A DNA stretch of 11,703 nt from Spartobacteria bacterium (GCA_947466005.1 CANIBV010000042.1:1-11703), one strand, 5' to 3'; positions 1 to 7,809 are shown, counted from the stretch's first letter. Program-made: numbers and translations. The notes: generated by a model from the letters alone, not told the origin.

Positions 1-1032
1 CACTTTCTCAAGCGCAGCATGGAGAGTTCACTGACCGTTCTGCCTGTCTTGCAGCAGGGGGGGCGCCGTCTGGTCATGGCTGTTGCAACGGCTGAGCCGT
101 TTCCCTCAGAGCTCATGCCCTCGGGGTGGAAGGAGTCATCGCGCTTTGAGCTTCCCGCTCGTTGCTTTGAAACCAAGCAGGGGCATGACCTGATCCTCTG
201 GCAGGAATGGGGAAGCCTTCAGATGGCCTTTTACCGCGAGGATGTCCCCGTCTGGTTCTGCAGTCTGCGCCAGCAGGACGCAGGAGGCATCCTGCGGAGG
301 AGCGCCTTGAGACTACTCTCGGAGAACGTGATTGATCACCTCCCCGAGTCCGTCGCGATCCATGGAATGCCTTCGGGCACAGCCGAACTCTGTGCAAGGG
401 AGGTTAAAAATGCCTTCCCTGGAACCATTGTCCACTCGGAAGACCCCTCCGGGGAAGTCCAGGACAACCCCACCGTTGAGCCGATCCTGCCGGCAACCCC
501 CTTCGACATCCGCCCTCCGGAAGCGCTTGCCGAGCAGCTTCACAGGAAGCGACTCCATACCATCCTCTCTTATGCGGCGGCGGGAGCCATTATCTACACC
601 CTGCTGCTCCTTTGGGGGGGCGGAGATCTTTTGATCCGACAATCAGCGTTAAAGCGTCTTCGGAGCGAAGCCTCTTCCCTGAAGGATCCCACCCTTCACG
701 CCAAGAGTGAGTTATCCCGCTGGAATGCCGCAAGACAGGCCGTGGATCCCTCCACGTATCCTCTGGACCTGCTTGCCGCGGCGGCTGCACCCACGGAAGG
801 AGGCAAGGTTAGATTGACCGGCTTTACCCTGGAACATGACCGGCTGCAGGTTACCGGTGAGGCAACGGATGTGACCCAGGCCTATGGCTTCATCGAGCAA
901 CTCAAAAAGAACCCCCTCTTGCAGGAGTACAACTGGACCGCGGGGCAGCCGCAGCTTGCCGGCAAGAACAGCGTCCGGTTCGAGATGGAGGGCGCTCGCG
1001 CGACTCAGAACAATGAGACCACTGGCCGCTAG
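1..1032 (+). CDS. GspL / PilM-PilN-like inner-membrane assembly protein, 5' partial
   Basis: The frame is open from base 1, so the gene probably begins before the window; the first Met is at 19 but has no ribosome binding site in front of it. Counted from that Met, residues 1 to about 175 are soluble and could be the C-terminal half of an actin-like PilM/GspL cytoplasmic domain. A single membrane segment follows at about residues 180-203, then a short helical region, then a ferredoxin-like PilN/GspL periplasmic domain from about residue 255 (beta strand 'VRLTGFTLE', then 'LQVTGEA', then a helix). GspL-type proteins link the cytoplasmic ATPase GspE to the periplasmic GspM. The gene overlaps the next by 20 bases, and a secretin lies two genes downstream, which supports the role. 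Sequence similarity in this family is low, so the call rests on domain order and gene order. Roughly 100-150 residues of the N-terminus appear to be missing because of the window edge. Confidence 0.7.
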   Translation, partial: HFLKRSMESSLTVLPVLQQGGRRLVMAVATAEPFPSELMPSGWKESSRFELPARCFETKQGHDLILWQEWGSLQMAFYREDVPVWFCSLRQQDAGGILRRSALRLLSENVIDHLPESVAIHGMPSGTAELCAREVKNAFPGTIVHSEDPSGEVQDNPTVEPILPATPFDIRPPEALAEQLHRKRLHTILSYAAAGAIIYTLLLLWGGGDLLIRQSALKRLRSEASSLKDPTLHAKSELSRWNAARQAVDPSTYPLDLLAAAAAPTEGGKVRLTGFTLEHDRLQVTGEATDVTQAYGFIEQLKKNPLLQEYNWTAGQPQLAGKNSVRFEMEGARATQNNETTGR

Positions 1033-1567
1033 CGAAAAGACCCTCTTCCTTATCCTGTGCGGGGCGCTCTTCGTGGTCCTGAACCTGCTGGGAATTCGTG
1101 CCTTCTTGCAAGTAAGGACTGGAATTCAGAAAGCTATCACAGGCACCAAATCGGAAATCACAGCGGACAGGACCTGGATCGAACTTGGGGAGAGCATCAG
1201 CCCCGCCGTCGCATGGCTTGACTCCCATCCCATGCCAAAGATGGAAGCCGATGTGGCGAGTGCCGAACTGTTGAAAACCGAGCGTGATGAGGCCGAAAAG
1301 TCGGAACTCAAGGTGATCGAGGAAAACCTTCTCCCGCCGCAGGCCTCACCCCAGGGATCCGGCGTTGCTGTTGCCGTCAAATTAAGCGGTTCCTTTGCCA
1401 GTTTGGTGAAAATGCTTTTTGCGCTCCAGACACCGACTGCGTGGCGCACCATTGATAAAATCTCCATCAGGAGCGATGCACAGCCCCCCAATGTGATCGC
1501 TGAACTGGAAGTGTGTCAGCATTTCAATGCGGTTGACTCGGCAGGCAAGCCGGTTCAATCGCCGTGA
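1013..1567 (+). CDS. GspM / PilO-like inner-membrane protein
   Basis: A 184-residue bitopic protein. A short N-terminal tail is followed by one membrane helix at about residues 9-30, a charged helical or coiled-coil stretch (about 35-110), and a ferredoxin-like domain (about 120-175) with the PilO/GspM pattern: a strand with 'VAVKLSGSF', a helix, then a strand with 'ISIRS' and a last strand 'AELEV'. In type II secretion and type IV pilus machines this protein pairs with the GspL/PilN partner encoded just upstream and aligns the inner-membrane platform. I chose the ATG at 1013. The frame stays open further upstream, but that stretch lies inside the previous gene and its residues are Ser/Arg-rich, as in an out-of-frame reading. 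The gene overlaps the upstream gene by 20 bases and the next by a few at most, so they are likely translationally coupled. Confidence 0.72.
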   Translation: MRPLAASEKTLFLILCGALFVVLNLLGIRAFLQVRTGIQKAITGTKSEITADRTWIELGESISPAVAWLDSHPMPKMEADVASAELLKTERDEAEKSELKVIEENLLPPQASPQGSGVAVAVKLSGSFASLVKMLFALQTPTAWRTIDKISIRSDAQPPNVIAELEVCQHFNAVDSAGKPVQSP

Positions 1568-1575
1568 GGAGGGCC

Positions 1576-2169
1576 ATGCAAAGCTATTCCTTCAAGCACG
1601 GACTCCTGATGGCGCTCGTCATCTGCTGTCCGTTTCTCGTCGTTGCATCCGACGCCTCGCCCCCCCTATGGGAAATAACGCGGGAGATTTCAACGTTCAG
1701 CAAACTGCTTTCCCACTCCCCTTTTTCCCTGCCAACTGCCGAAGAGAGCTCCCCCCTTGCGGAGCGTTACGCCATGACCGGAATCATCACCCTTGGTGGC
1801 GAGGATCAGATCTTTGTCTTTGACCGTACCGATCAGAGCCGCGAGCTTCTGACCGCCAAGCCGAATGCAAAAAACATGTCCTTGCTCTCCTTGGTTCGAG
1901 AGGGGAACAATCCCATCAAGGCAAGCATCCGTATCGGAAGCGAGGTGGGAACCATAGGTTTCATGGAAGCAGTCAATGCCGCTGCCGCCATGCAGCCGGG
2001 CGCTCCCGCTCCCGGCTCTCCCGCGTCGGCCAACGCGCCCGCCACGGGCGTCAAGTTGCCAGCACTTCCTCCTCTCCCTAAATCACCCGCATCCAATCCT
2101 CAGGGCCGACGCATCATCCGCCGCCCCGTTGTCACGGCCCCTCAGACTCCACAACCCTCATCCCCATGA
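1576..2169 (+). CDS. secreted protein in GspC/PilP position of the secretion operon
   Basis: A 197-residue exported protein. It has a typical Sec signal (basic start, hydrophobic stretch 'LLMALVICCPFLVV', likely cleavage after residue 25-30), a region of predicted beta strands at about 60-140 ('MTGIITLGG', 'QIFVFDR', 'ASIRIGSEVG') and a proline- and alanine-rich C-terminal tail of about 55 residues. Lying between the PilO-like gene and the secretin is where pilP sits in pilMNOPQ; the beta-rich core could correspond to a PilP or GspC homology region that contacts the secretin periplasmic domains. That is an inference from position, not from a recognised motif. A GTG at 1564 would also open this frame, but the ATG at 1576 follows an AGGAGG at 1567-1572 (spacing is short, 3 bases). 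Its stop overlaps the secretin start in an ATGA. Confidence 0.6.
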   Translation: MQSYSFKHGLLMALVICCPFLVVASDASPPLWEITREISTFSKLLSHSPFSLPTAEESSPLAERYAMTGIITLGGEDQIFVFDRTDQSRELLTAKPNAKNMSLLSLVREGNNPIKASIRIGSEVGTIGFMEAVNAAAAMQPGAPAPGSPASANAPATGVKLPALPPLPKSPASNPQGRRIIRRPVVTAPQTPQPSSP

Positions 2170-4445
2170 TCCAGTCTATCCTCCGGAGAACTTTCGCCGT
2201 CTTGATTGCTGGCCTGCTCTTTCTCACTGCCACGGTGTTGATCGCTCAGGAGCCGCCATCCCAACCTGTGCCCCCAACTCCTGCGCCATCAGAGGTCTCT
2301 CCGTCCGTTCCTCAATCTGCACCCTCGAATGAGGAAACCATCTCCATCCAGTTTCCCCACACCTCCGTGGCGGAGGTCCTCACCGTCTACGAAAAACTCA
2401 CCGGCAAGCGACTCATCCGTGACTCTAACTTGGCCGGGCCCGAGCTCTCAATCATGGTTGCTGACCCGGTACCCCAGAGAGAGGCGATTTCCCTGATCGA
2501 AAGTTCCCTGCTCCTCAACGGCTACACGCTTATTCCCGTTGATGGGAAAACCGTTAAGATCCTGGGACCAAGCCGCCCCCCTCGAACTGAGGGGCTTCCG
2601 CTCTACCTCGATGAGACACAACTGCCTCAAGATGGAGATAAGATCGTTAGTTTCTACCATCCCTTGCAATTTCTTGCCCCCGCGGAAGCTGTCGCAATCC
2701 TTCAGGGTGTGATCCAGCTCAACGCCTATGGCTCATTGGTCGCTATACCGAACACCAGTGCCATCGTGATCACCGACAAGACCCCGATTATCAGAAAGGC
2801 GCTGGCACTCCTGCATGTCGTGGATCACGAACCCAGCCAGATCATCACCGAATTCATACCTCTGCAGCGGGCCAGTGCAGAAAAAGTCGTTGAAACCCTT
2901 AACCAGATGTTCGCTGGGGGAGGTGCCGGAGCAACAGGAGCAGGGGCCGTACAGCCACCGCAGGGAGCACAGGGAGCCGTCGTCTCAAGCGGTGGAGAGG
3001 CGCACATCCTGAGCGGTAAAGCCCAGTTCATTGCTGAAAAACGGACAAACCGGATCCTCATGATCGTGAAGGCGGAAAACTACAAATACCTCAGGGAATT
3101 GATTTCCAAACTCGATCAGCCGATGGAATCGGATCAACCCCTTGTTCGCCCGTTGAACTATCTCTCGGTAACCGACATATTTCCTGTCTTGGTCGACATG
3201 CTGAAGGGAAAGGATGAGGCGGAGAAGAGTTCCAGTTCGTCCGGAAATGCGCAGGCGCAGGCAACGCCTCAATCTCAGACCCAAAACCAGGGAGGCGCGT
3301 CCACGGGAAATAATGCTTCAAGCAGCGGTGCTGTTGCCAATTCCCCGGATCGCCTGACCGAAGTCGCCAGGCAGAGCGCACCGCAGTCCGCAACCATCGG
3401 ATCCACCAGCATCATTGCCGATGCGAGTGCCAACAGCATCATCGTCTATGGCCCCCCTGAAAACAAAGCCAAAGCCAAGCAGATCATCGACCTACTGGAT
3501 CAACGCCCGAAACAGGTCTACCTGGCAGCGGTTATCGGCCAACTTCAGCTCACCGAGGGAATGGATTACGGCGCCTCCTGGTTTGCAAAATTCAATAACG
3601 GCGGAGGCAGTAACAACATCGTCGGAGCGGCGTTGAACAACACCTTCGCGGGCGCCCTGACCAATTTGGTGACTTCCAGCCTGACCAACGCCATCAATTC
3701 CTTCCCATCCAGCCTCACCGGACTGACTGTCTACGGAACCGTGGCTCAAGGCATCAGCACCTACGCGCACTTTCTGGAGACGACAGGCAAATTCAGGACC
3801 CTCTCCCGACCGGTCGTCTACACAAGCAACAACAAGAAGGCCACGATCTTCTCCGGCCAGAACATCCCGGTACCCACCTCCACCTTGACCAGCACGACAC
3901 CGGGAATCCAAGGGTCCTCCATCCAGGCTAATATCCAGTACCAGCCGGTCGTCCTGAAACTTGAGGTCATCCCGTTGATCAACTCAGATCGTGAGGTCAA
4001 TCTCGTCATCGCCCAACACAACGACAAGGTTGGCGCGTATGTCAACATCGGGGGCAACAGCGTCCCCAACATCCTTACCCAGGAACTCACCACAACAGTG
4101 AGGGTTCCGAACGGGTCGACCATCGTCCTCGGCGGACTCATCACCGATGACAAGACAACCGATGATTCCGGACTGCCCTACATAGGCAGGATTCCTCTTC
4201 TCGGGCCACTACTCGGGGGGCAGAGCAAGAAAACAAGAAGCAGAAGCGAGCTGGTCGTCATGATCCAACCGGTTGTGGTTGATTCTAATGAAGCCATGGA
4301 GAGGGCCAGCATCGAAGAGGGAGGGGCGAGTGACCTTGGAGAGAAAGCAAAGACTCTCAAGGAGAAGTTGCAGCCCACTCCCACGCCGACTCCGAAAAAG
4401 AAGAAGTTTCAGCTCTTCAAGCTCCCCAAAATCGACTCGTACTAG
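2166..4445 (+). CDS. gspD: type II secretion / type IV pilus secretin (GspD family)
   Basis: A 759-residue outer-membrane secretin that forms the exit channel. The signal peptide covers about residues 1-27, then comes a Pro/Ser-rich linker. An N0-like domain (about 58-135) is followed by three N1-type (KH-like) domains at about 157-223, 224-320 and 325-450, and the secretin core at about 452-705. The secretin signature is clear: 'VPNGSTIVLGGLI' at 647-659, followed by 'GLPYIGRIPLLGPLLGG' and the final 'SELVVMIQPVVV' strand. Two low-complexity inserts stand out: a Gly/Ala-rich one inside the second N1-type domain (about 250-278) and a Ser/Gln/Asn-rich one inside the third (about 355-394). The C-terminus is a basic tail with a Pro-Thr repeat and a run of lysines. 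Length is normal for GspD. The start is fixed by an ATGA overlap with the upstream gene, and no terminator is visible after the stop. Confidence 0.95.
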   Translation: MIQSILRRTFAVLIAGLLFLTATVLIAQEPPSQPVPPTPAPSEVSPSVPQSAPSNEETISIQFPHTSVAEVLTVYEKLTGKRLIRDSNLAGPELSIMVADPVPQREAISLIESSLLLNGYTLIPVDGKTVKILGPSRPPRTEGLPLYLDETQLPQDGDKIVSFYHPLQFLAPAEAVAILQGVIQLNAYGSLVAIPNTSAIVITDKTPIIRKALALLHVVDHEPSQIITEFIPLQRASAEKVVETLNQMFAGGGAGATGAGAVQPPQGAQGAVVSSGGEAHILSGKAQFIAEKRTNRILMIVKAENYKYLRELISKLDQPMESDQPLVRPLNYLSVTDIFPVLVDMLKGKDEAEKSSSSSGNAQAQATPQSQTQNQGGASTGNNASSSGAVANSPDRLTEVARQSAPQSATIGSTSIIADASANSIIVYGPPENKAKAKQIIDLLDQRPKQVYLAAVIGQLQLTEGMDYGASWFAKFNNGGGSNNIVGAALNNTFAGALTNLVTSSLTNAINSFPSSLTGLTVYGTVAQGISTYAHFLETTGKFRTLSRPVVYTSNNKKATIFSGQNIPVPTSTLTSTTPGIQGSSIQANIQYQPVVLKLEVIPLINSDREVNLVIAQHNDKVGAYVNIGGNSVPNILTQELTTTVRVPNGSTIVLGGLITDDKTTDDSGLPYIGRIPLLGPLLGGQSKKTRSRSELVVMIQPVVVDSNEAMERASIEEGGASDLGEKAKTLKEKLQPTPTPTPKKKKFQLFKLPKIDSY

Positions 4446-4472
4446 TGAAGCGTCGGGGCGAGGAGAGTATCG

Positions 4473-5162
4473 TTATCTCGACATCTCCCTGACCGGCTTC
4501 TCCTTGGGATCAGTAAGAGTCCATTCCTGTTGAAACAGTGGTTTGTTTGTTCCGTTGGGGAGAAAGACCCAGAGATGATGAAAGGGAACGTAAACGGAGG
4601 GTTGGCGTTTCGGACGGAAAGATCCATCAAGCTGACACCATAGCCGCCCCCCCCTCCAATCAAGGGCTCTGAGAGAGACTTTATCCACAAGGCTTAGAAA
4701 GCTACCGTGTCTGGCCTCCACTTCGGCGCGCAATTTCTTCCCGTCAGGATCCCGGATCGGAACAAGCGACGCGGACCCGGCATTCAGGGCAAACAGCCTT
4801 AACTGGTCACCCTTGTCTCCCGGCATATCGTTCAGGGCAAGGTACCGCCCGTCAGGACTCCAAAGGGCAGTGGTGGCTCCGAGAGGGCTGACCCATGAGT
4901 AAAGGACTTTTCCTGATGACGTGACGATCTCCAGGCTTTTTTTTGCCTCACCACGATCATCGGACTCTGCCTGCCTTCGTTTGAGCAGAAATGTCCCGTC
5001 CGGGGACGTCGAAAGGAGAGTCGCTGTGCCAGCTTCGGAATCCGCAGCCGGAAGAGACGGCTGTTCCGCAAGTAGCAAAAAAATCAGGGTGGTGGCGAGC
5101 AGAGCGCGCCGCCATCGCGGAAGCCGACAGTTGATTCGTGGGCGGATTCCAAGGTGACTCAT
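4473..5162 (-). CDS. small secreted protein with beta-propeller-like blades, function unknown
   Basis: A 229-residue exported protein. A basic N-terminus (several Arg) precedes a hydrophobic stretch 'ALLATTLIFLLLAEQ', with likely cleavage near 'PAADS'. The mature part holds WD40/TolB-like blade motifs: 'STSPDGTFLLKR' and, about 45 residues later, 'LWSPDGRYLALND', each a beta strand with the Ser-Pro-Asp-Gly turn. Only two or three blades fit in this length, too few for a closed propeller, so it may be a partial fold or may multimerise. An upstream ATG at 5192 is in frame and adds ten residues, but the promoter at 5208-5237 would put the transcript start only about 8 bases before it, so the ATG at 5162 is preferred; neither has a good ribosome site. 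The gene is convergent with the secretin (27 bases apart) and divergent from gspE, so it interrupts the secretion cluster. A role in secretion is not shown. Confidence 0.75.
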   Translation of the reverse strand: MSHLGIRPRINCRLPRWRRALLATTLIFLLLAEQPSLPAADSEAGTATLLSTSPDGTFLLKRRQAESDDRGEAKKSLEIVTSSGKVLYSWVSPLGATTALWSPDGRYLALNDMPGDKGDQLRLFALNAGSASLVPIRDPDGKKLRAEVEARHGSFLSLVDKVSLRALDWRGGRLWCQLDGSFRPKRQPSVYVPFHHLWVFLPNGTNKPLFQQEWTLTDPKEKPVREMSR

Positions 5163-5207
5163 GCTTATGACTGCTTGTACATCGTTTGCCATGAAATGGG
5201 TTCATAT

Positions 5208-5237
5208 ATTTTAGCACCTGAATTCGCTCAATGACAA
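5208..5237 (-). promoter_or_regulatory. sigma-70-type promoter for the minus-strand secreted-protein gene
   Basis: Read on the minus strand, a -35 box TTGTCA (5237-5232) and a -10 box TAAAAT (5213-5208) are separated by 18 bases, close to the sigma-70 consensus. The expected start point near 5200 gives a leader of about 38 bases to the ATG at 5162, or about 8 bases to the ATG at 5192. Confidence 0.6.
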
Positions 5238-5280
5238 AAAGGGCGCTTGCCGGAGAGTCCTTCAGGGCGATAGTTGGAAG

Positions 5281-7020
5281 ATGGATTCGGGAGCAGCCAC
5301 CACTCAAAAACATTCGGATCTCACAGGGCTTCTGATCTCTGCGGCAGAACTGGCCGGATGCCACGATGAGGAACCACTCAGGGAGGCCTTGCAGAGGGCT
5401 GCTTTTGCGCAGCAATCACCGGTCGCCGCCATTCTCGGCACGAACTTGGTTTCCGAGGGGCTGTTTTTAGCGGCGCTGGCTTCACTGCTTGGAATGCCAT
5501 GGCGCGAGGAGAGTGCCGTCCTGCCGGCCGAGAATGTACGGGCTGTCTTTCCCGCGCGGCTGGCGCTGGGATTTCAGATTTTACCAGAGCAGAACGAGGG
5601 TGACTCGCAAGCATTGAGCCTCATGACTTGGGATCCGTTTGACAACGCGGCCTGGCAAGCGTTGAGCCATCATCATCCCGGCCCCGTGCGCCTCGTGATG
5701 ACCACCCGCAAGCGTCTGACCGAGGCAGTCAAGGAGGCCTACGGAGTGGGAGCAGAGACCTTTGATGAGCTCCTGGAGGGACGCGAGGAGGAAGCCGTGG
5801 TGCAGGGGGAGGAGGTCAATGTGCTGGATGGCGAGGATCCCGAGGCCTCCGTCATGAAGTTCGTGAACCAGATCCTGCGCGAAGGCCTTCAACAAGGGGC
5901 AACCGACATCCATTTTGAGCCTCTTGGCCATGAACTCCGCATCCGGTACCGGATCGATGGAGTGCTTCATGAAGCATCGGTACCGCCCAGGATCAGGATT
6001 CTCCAGGATTCCGTCATTTCGCGTCTCAAGATCATGGCCTCCCTTGATATCGCCGAACGCAGGCTCCCACAGGACGGACGCATCGCCTTGGAAAACAAAG
6101 GCCGCCCCATCGATGTCCGCGTGGCGACAATTCCCTGCGTCCATGGTGAGAACGTTAGTCTGCGACTTCTAGGTCAGGAGCATTTCGACTTTGCCCGCTT
6201 GGGCCTCGAGCCCCCCGTTGAGAAGAAAATCCGATCCCTCATCTCCATGCCAAACGGCATCGTCCTTGTCACGGGACCAACCGGATGCGGGAAAAGCACC
6301 TCCCTCTACACCTTCCTGAGTGCCCTGAATGTGAAGGAACGACGGATTGTGACGATTGAGGACCCCGTGGAGCACAAAATCGACGGGGTGATTCAGATCG
6401 CCGTCAAACCCGAGATTGAACTCACTTTTGCAAGTGCCCTGCGCAGCATCCTGCGAGGCGATCCGAACGTAATCATGGTCGGTGAGATGCGTGACGTCGA
6501 AACCGTCGATATCGCCATCCGGGCGGCGCTCACAGGACACCTCGTCTTCAGTACCCTTCATACCAATGATGCCGTGGGGGGCATCACGCGACTTCTCGAT
6601 ATGGGAGTCGAACCGTTCCTTGTCGGCTCCTCCGTCAGGGCGTTTTTGGCCCAGCGTCTTGTCCGCAAACTCTGCCCCCATTGCTCCGTTCCGACAGTCA
6701 TGACGCCTGAGGAACTGCTCCGCGTGGGGTTCCCTGAGGATTTGCTGGGTTCCGACCTCCGGCAGCCGAAGGGTTGCCAGCATTGCCGCAATAGCGGCTA
6801 TGCCGGCCGTCTGGCTATCATGGAGATCTGCCTGATGACGCCGGCACTGCAGGATCTGCTTCAGAAACGCGCCACCGGCACCGAGCTTTTGGATCAAGCA
6901 ATTCGGGACGGCATGATTCCCCTTCGACGCGACGGCTGGCGTAAAGTCTCCGTTGGGCTGACCTCGGTTGAAGAGGTGCTCCGTGTGACGGCGAGTGACC
7001 TGGCGGTTATTGACGAATAA
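5281..7020 (+). CDS. gspE: type II secretion / pilus assembly ATPase GspE (PilB-like)
   Basis: A 579-residue hexameric cytoplasmic ATPase that powers pseudopilus assembly. The N-terminal part (about 1-150) resembles the GspE/MshEN N1 domain that binds the GspL-type partner. An acidic linker (about 160-190) leads into the N2 and catalytic domains. Visible motifs: Walker A 'GPTGCGKST' at 332-340 with Lys338; Asp box 'IEDPVEH' at 359-365; Walker B 'NVIMVGEMRD' at 396-405 (GEMRD where most relatives have GEIRD); His box 'LTGHLVFSTLHTND' at 417-430; and the zinc-binding tetracysteine C465/C468/C499/C502 that is typical of GspE and PilB and absent from retraction ATPases such as PilT. No key residue is missing. 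The ribosome site before the ATG at 5281 is weak (GGA right next to it). It is not in the same transcript as gspD because a minus-strand gene lies between. gspF, which usually follows, is absent here. Confidence 0.95.
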   Translation: MDSGAATTQKHSDLTGLLISAAELAGCHDEEPLREALQRAAFAQQSPVAAILGTNLVSEGLFLAALASLLGMPWREESAVLPAENVRAVFPARLALGFQILPEQNEGDSQALSLMTWDPFDNAAWQALSHHHPGPVRLVMTTRKRLTEAVKEAYGVGAETFDELLEGREEEAVVQGEEVNVLDGEDPEASVMKFVNQILREGLQQGATDIHFEPLGHELRIRYRIDGVLHEASVPPRIRILQDSVISRLKIMASLDIAERRLPQDGRIALENKGRPIDVRVATIPCVHGENVSLRLLGQEHFDFARLGLEPPVEKKIRSLISMPNGIVLVTGPTGCGKSTSLYTFLSALNVKERRIVTIEDPVEHKIDGVIQIAVKPEIELTFASALRSILRGDPNVIMVGEMRDVETVDIAIRAALTGHLVFSTLHTNDAVGGITRLLDMGVEPFLVGSSVRAFLAQRLVRKLCPHCSVPTVMTPEELLRVGFPEDLLGSDLRQPKGCQHCRNSGYAGRLAIMEICLMTPALQDLLQKRATGTELLDQAIRDGMIPLRRDGWRKVSVGLTSVEEVLRVTASDLAVIDE

Positions 7021-7029
7021 GCAGACGCC

Positions 7030-7066
7030 GCAAGTCAGGTTGTGGCATGATTGCTTGCACTTTTTA
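7030..7066 (+). terminator. possible rho-independent terminator after gspE
   Basis: Ten bases after the gspE stop, GCAAG (7030-7034) can pair with CTTGC (7054-7058), with a further TCA/TGA pairing inside and a bulge on the right arm. A T-tract (7061-7065) follows. The stem is short and imperfect, so this is a weak candidate. Confidence 0.35.
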
Positions 7067-7076
7067 GTTCATCCAG

Positions 7077-7102
7077 AAAACTCTCCGGCTTTGCCAGAAG
7101 AG
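7077..7102 (-). terminator. rho-independent terminator for the minus-strand gene at 7140-7601
   Basis: On the minus strand the left arm (7102-7093) pairs with the right arm (7089-7081) to give nine base pairs, including one G-T wobble and one bulged T, with an AAA loop. The stem is followed directly by TTTT (7080-7077). It lies about 40 bases past the stop codon of the small secreted-protein gene. No T-run follows on the plus strand, so it acts in one direction. Confidence 0.6.
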
Positions 7103-7139
7103 CGACGAGGGAAGCGGGGAAGGGGGAGTAAGATAACTT

Positions 7140-7601
7140 TTAAAGCCGGGCGCGTTCAACAGCTGACTTTTCGCGCTTGTAGGCTGCGCGTGTCATGATC
7201 ACCAGTTTGTGGCGCATGGTGTCGTAAACCGCAAAAGATTTCCCATCCGAGGAATTCCAGACACGGTTGATGGAGAATCGTCCCGAGGGATTCCAAGTGA
7301 CATTCCCACCCTCGCTCACAAGCAAGCTAGCGATCCGATCTTCGCCTAGATCCTCGGGAAGATCCATCAGCTGATTTTCGGAGAAAATGCTCAGCACATC
7401 ACTGCGATTGTTTTCAAAATGGGCGATGTAGCAGAGTCCCTGCTTTCGGAAGCGGATCAGACCGCTTTCCTTCAGGGTTTCACGTTCAGGCTTTCCAAGG
7501 CGGACAGAGAACTCTTCGGGGGAAGCCCCGATCTGGGCATGAAGCGGCGTCACGAACAGAAGGAGTAGCAACGGGCATAAGAGCTTCATGGGACGTTTCA
7601 T
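7140..7601 (-). CDS. small secreted protein, function unknown
   Basis: A 153-residue exported protein that I cannot assign to a named family. The N-terminus 'MKRPMKLLCPLLLLLFV' is a strong Sec signal peptide with likely cleavage at 'LHA|Q' (after residue 22). The mature protein begins with a short helix containing 'SPEEFSVRLGKP', a pattern seen in small secreted proteins of Verrucomicrobia that start 'QIG...' and continue with a helix and a Gly-Lys-Pro turn; this is from memory. It then shows alternating beta strands ('GLIRFRKQGLCYIAHFEN') and ends in a basic helix. A second ATG at 7589 is possible (shorter by four residues); neither has a clear ribosome site. It is convergent with gspE and has its own terminator, so it is a single-gene unit. 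The role is unknown. Confidence 0.7.
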   Translation of the reverse strand: MKRPMKLLCPLLLLLFVTPLHAQIGASPEEFSVRLGKPERETLKESGLIRFRKQGLCYIAHFENNRSDVLSIFSENQLMDLPEDLGEDRIASLLVSEGGNVTWNPSGRFSINRVWNSSDGKSFAVYDTMRHKLVIMTRAAYKREKSAVERARL

Positions 7602-7694
7602 GAAATCAGCGGTGTGGGTGTTGTGTTGATGGTAGTAGTCACGATCCGTAAAATCATTCCATCCAAAACATTTGTGCCTTCAGGTAAATGAAAT

Positions 7695-7724
7695 TGGGTT
7701 CTCCGCTATTTTGAGTGGGTTCTC
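7695..7724. repeat. 9-base direct repeat, 21 bases centre to centre
   Basis: TGGGTTCTC occurs at 7695-7703 and again at 7716-7724. The 21-base offset equals two helical turns, so both copies face the same side of the DNA. It lies about 95 bases upstream of the minus-strand gene that starts at 7601, where an activator site could sit. Regulatory function is inferred only. Confidence 0.35.
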
Positions 7725-7779
7725 AGAGGTGAAGCCGCAGAGCCGTTGCTCTTGAGGAAGAACAGAGGAGATATTGAAT

Positions 7780-7809
7780 ATGGAACTCAGGAACTCAGGA
7801 ACTCAGGAA
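7780..7809 (+). repeat. octamer tandem repeat GGAACTCA (3.5 copies)
   Basis: GGAACTCA is repeated at 7782-7789, 7790-7797 and 7798-7805 and ends with GGAA. The block starts with ATG at 7780, preceded by AGAGGAG, and reads as a ten-codon frame (Met-Glu-Leu-Arg-Asn-Ser-Gly...) ending in TGA. An inverted copy lies at 8021-8040. Confidence 0.8.

Noticed and set aside
884..1012. Upstream extension of the PilO-like gene by 43 codons
   Set aside because: The stretch lies inside the previous gene, reads Ser/Arg-rich as expected from an out-of-frame reading, and removes the normal N-terminal membrane-anchor layout. The ATG at 1013 fits better.
4446..4472. Bidirectional terminator between gspD and the convergent gene
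   Set aside because: No stem with a T-tract on either strand in the 27-base gap.
5247..5274. Promoter for gspE with TTGCCG and GATAGT, 16 bases apart
   Set aside because: Both hexamers match weakly, the spacing is short, and the leader would be only a few bases long. Not strong enough to list.
7780..7809. Octamer tandem repeat as a CRISPR array
   Set aside because: The units are 8 bases long with no spacers between them.
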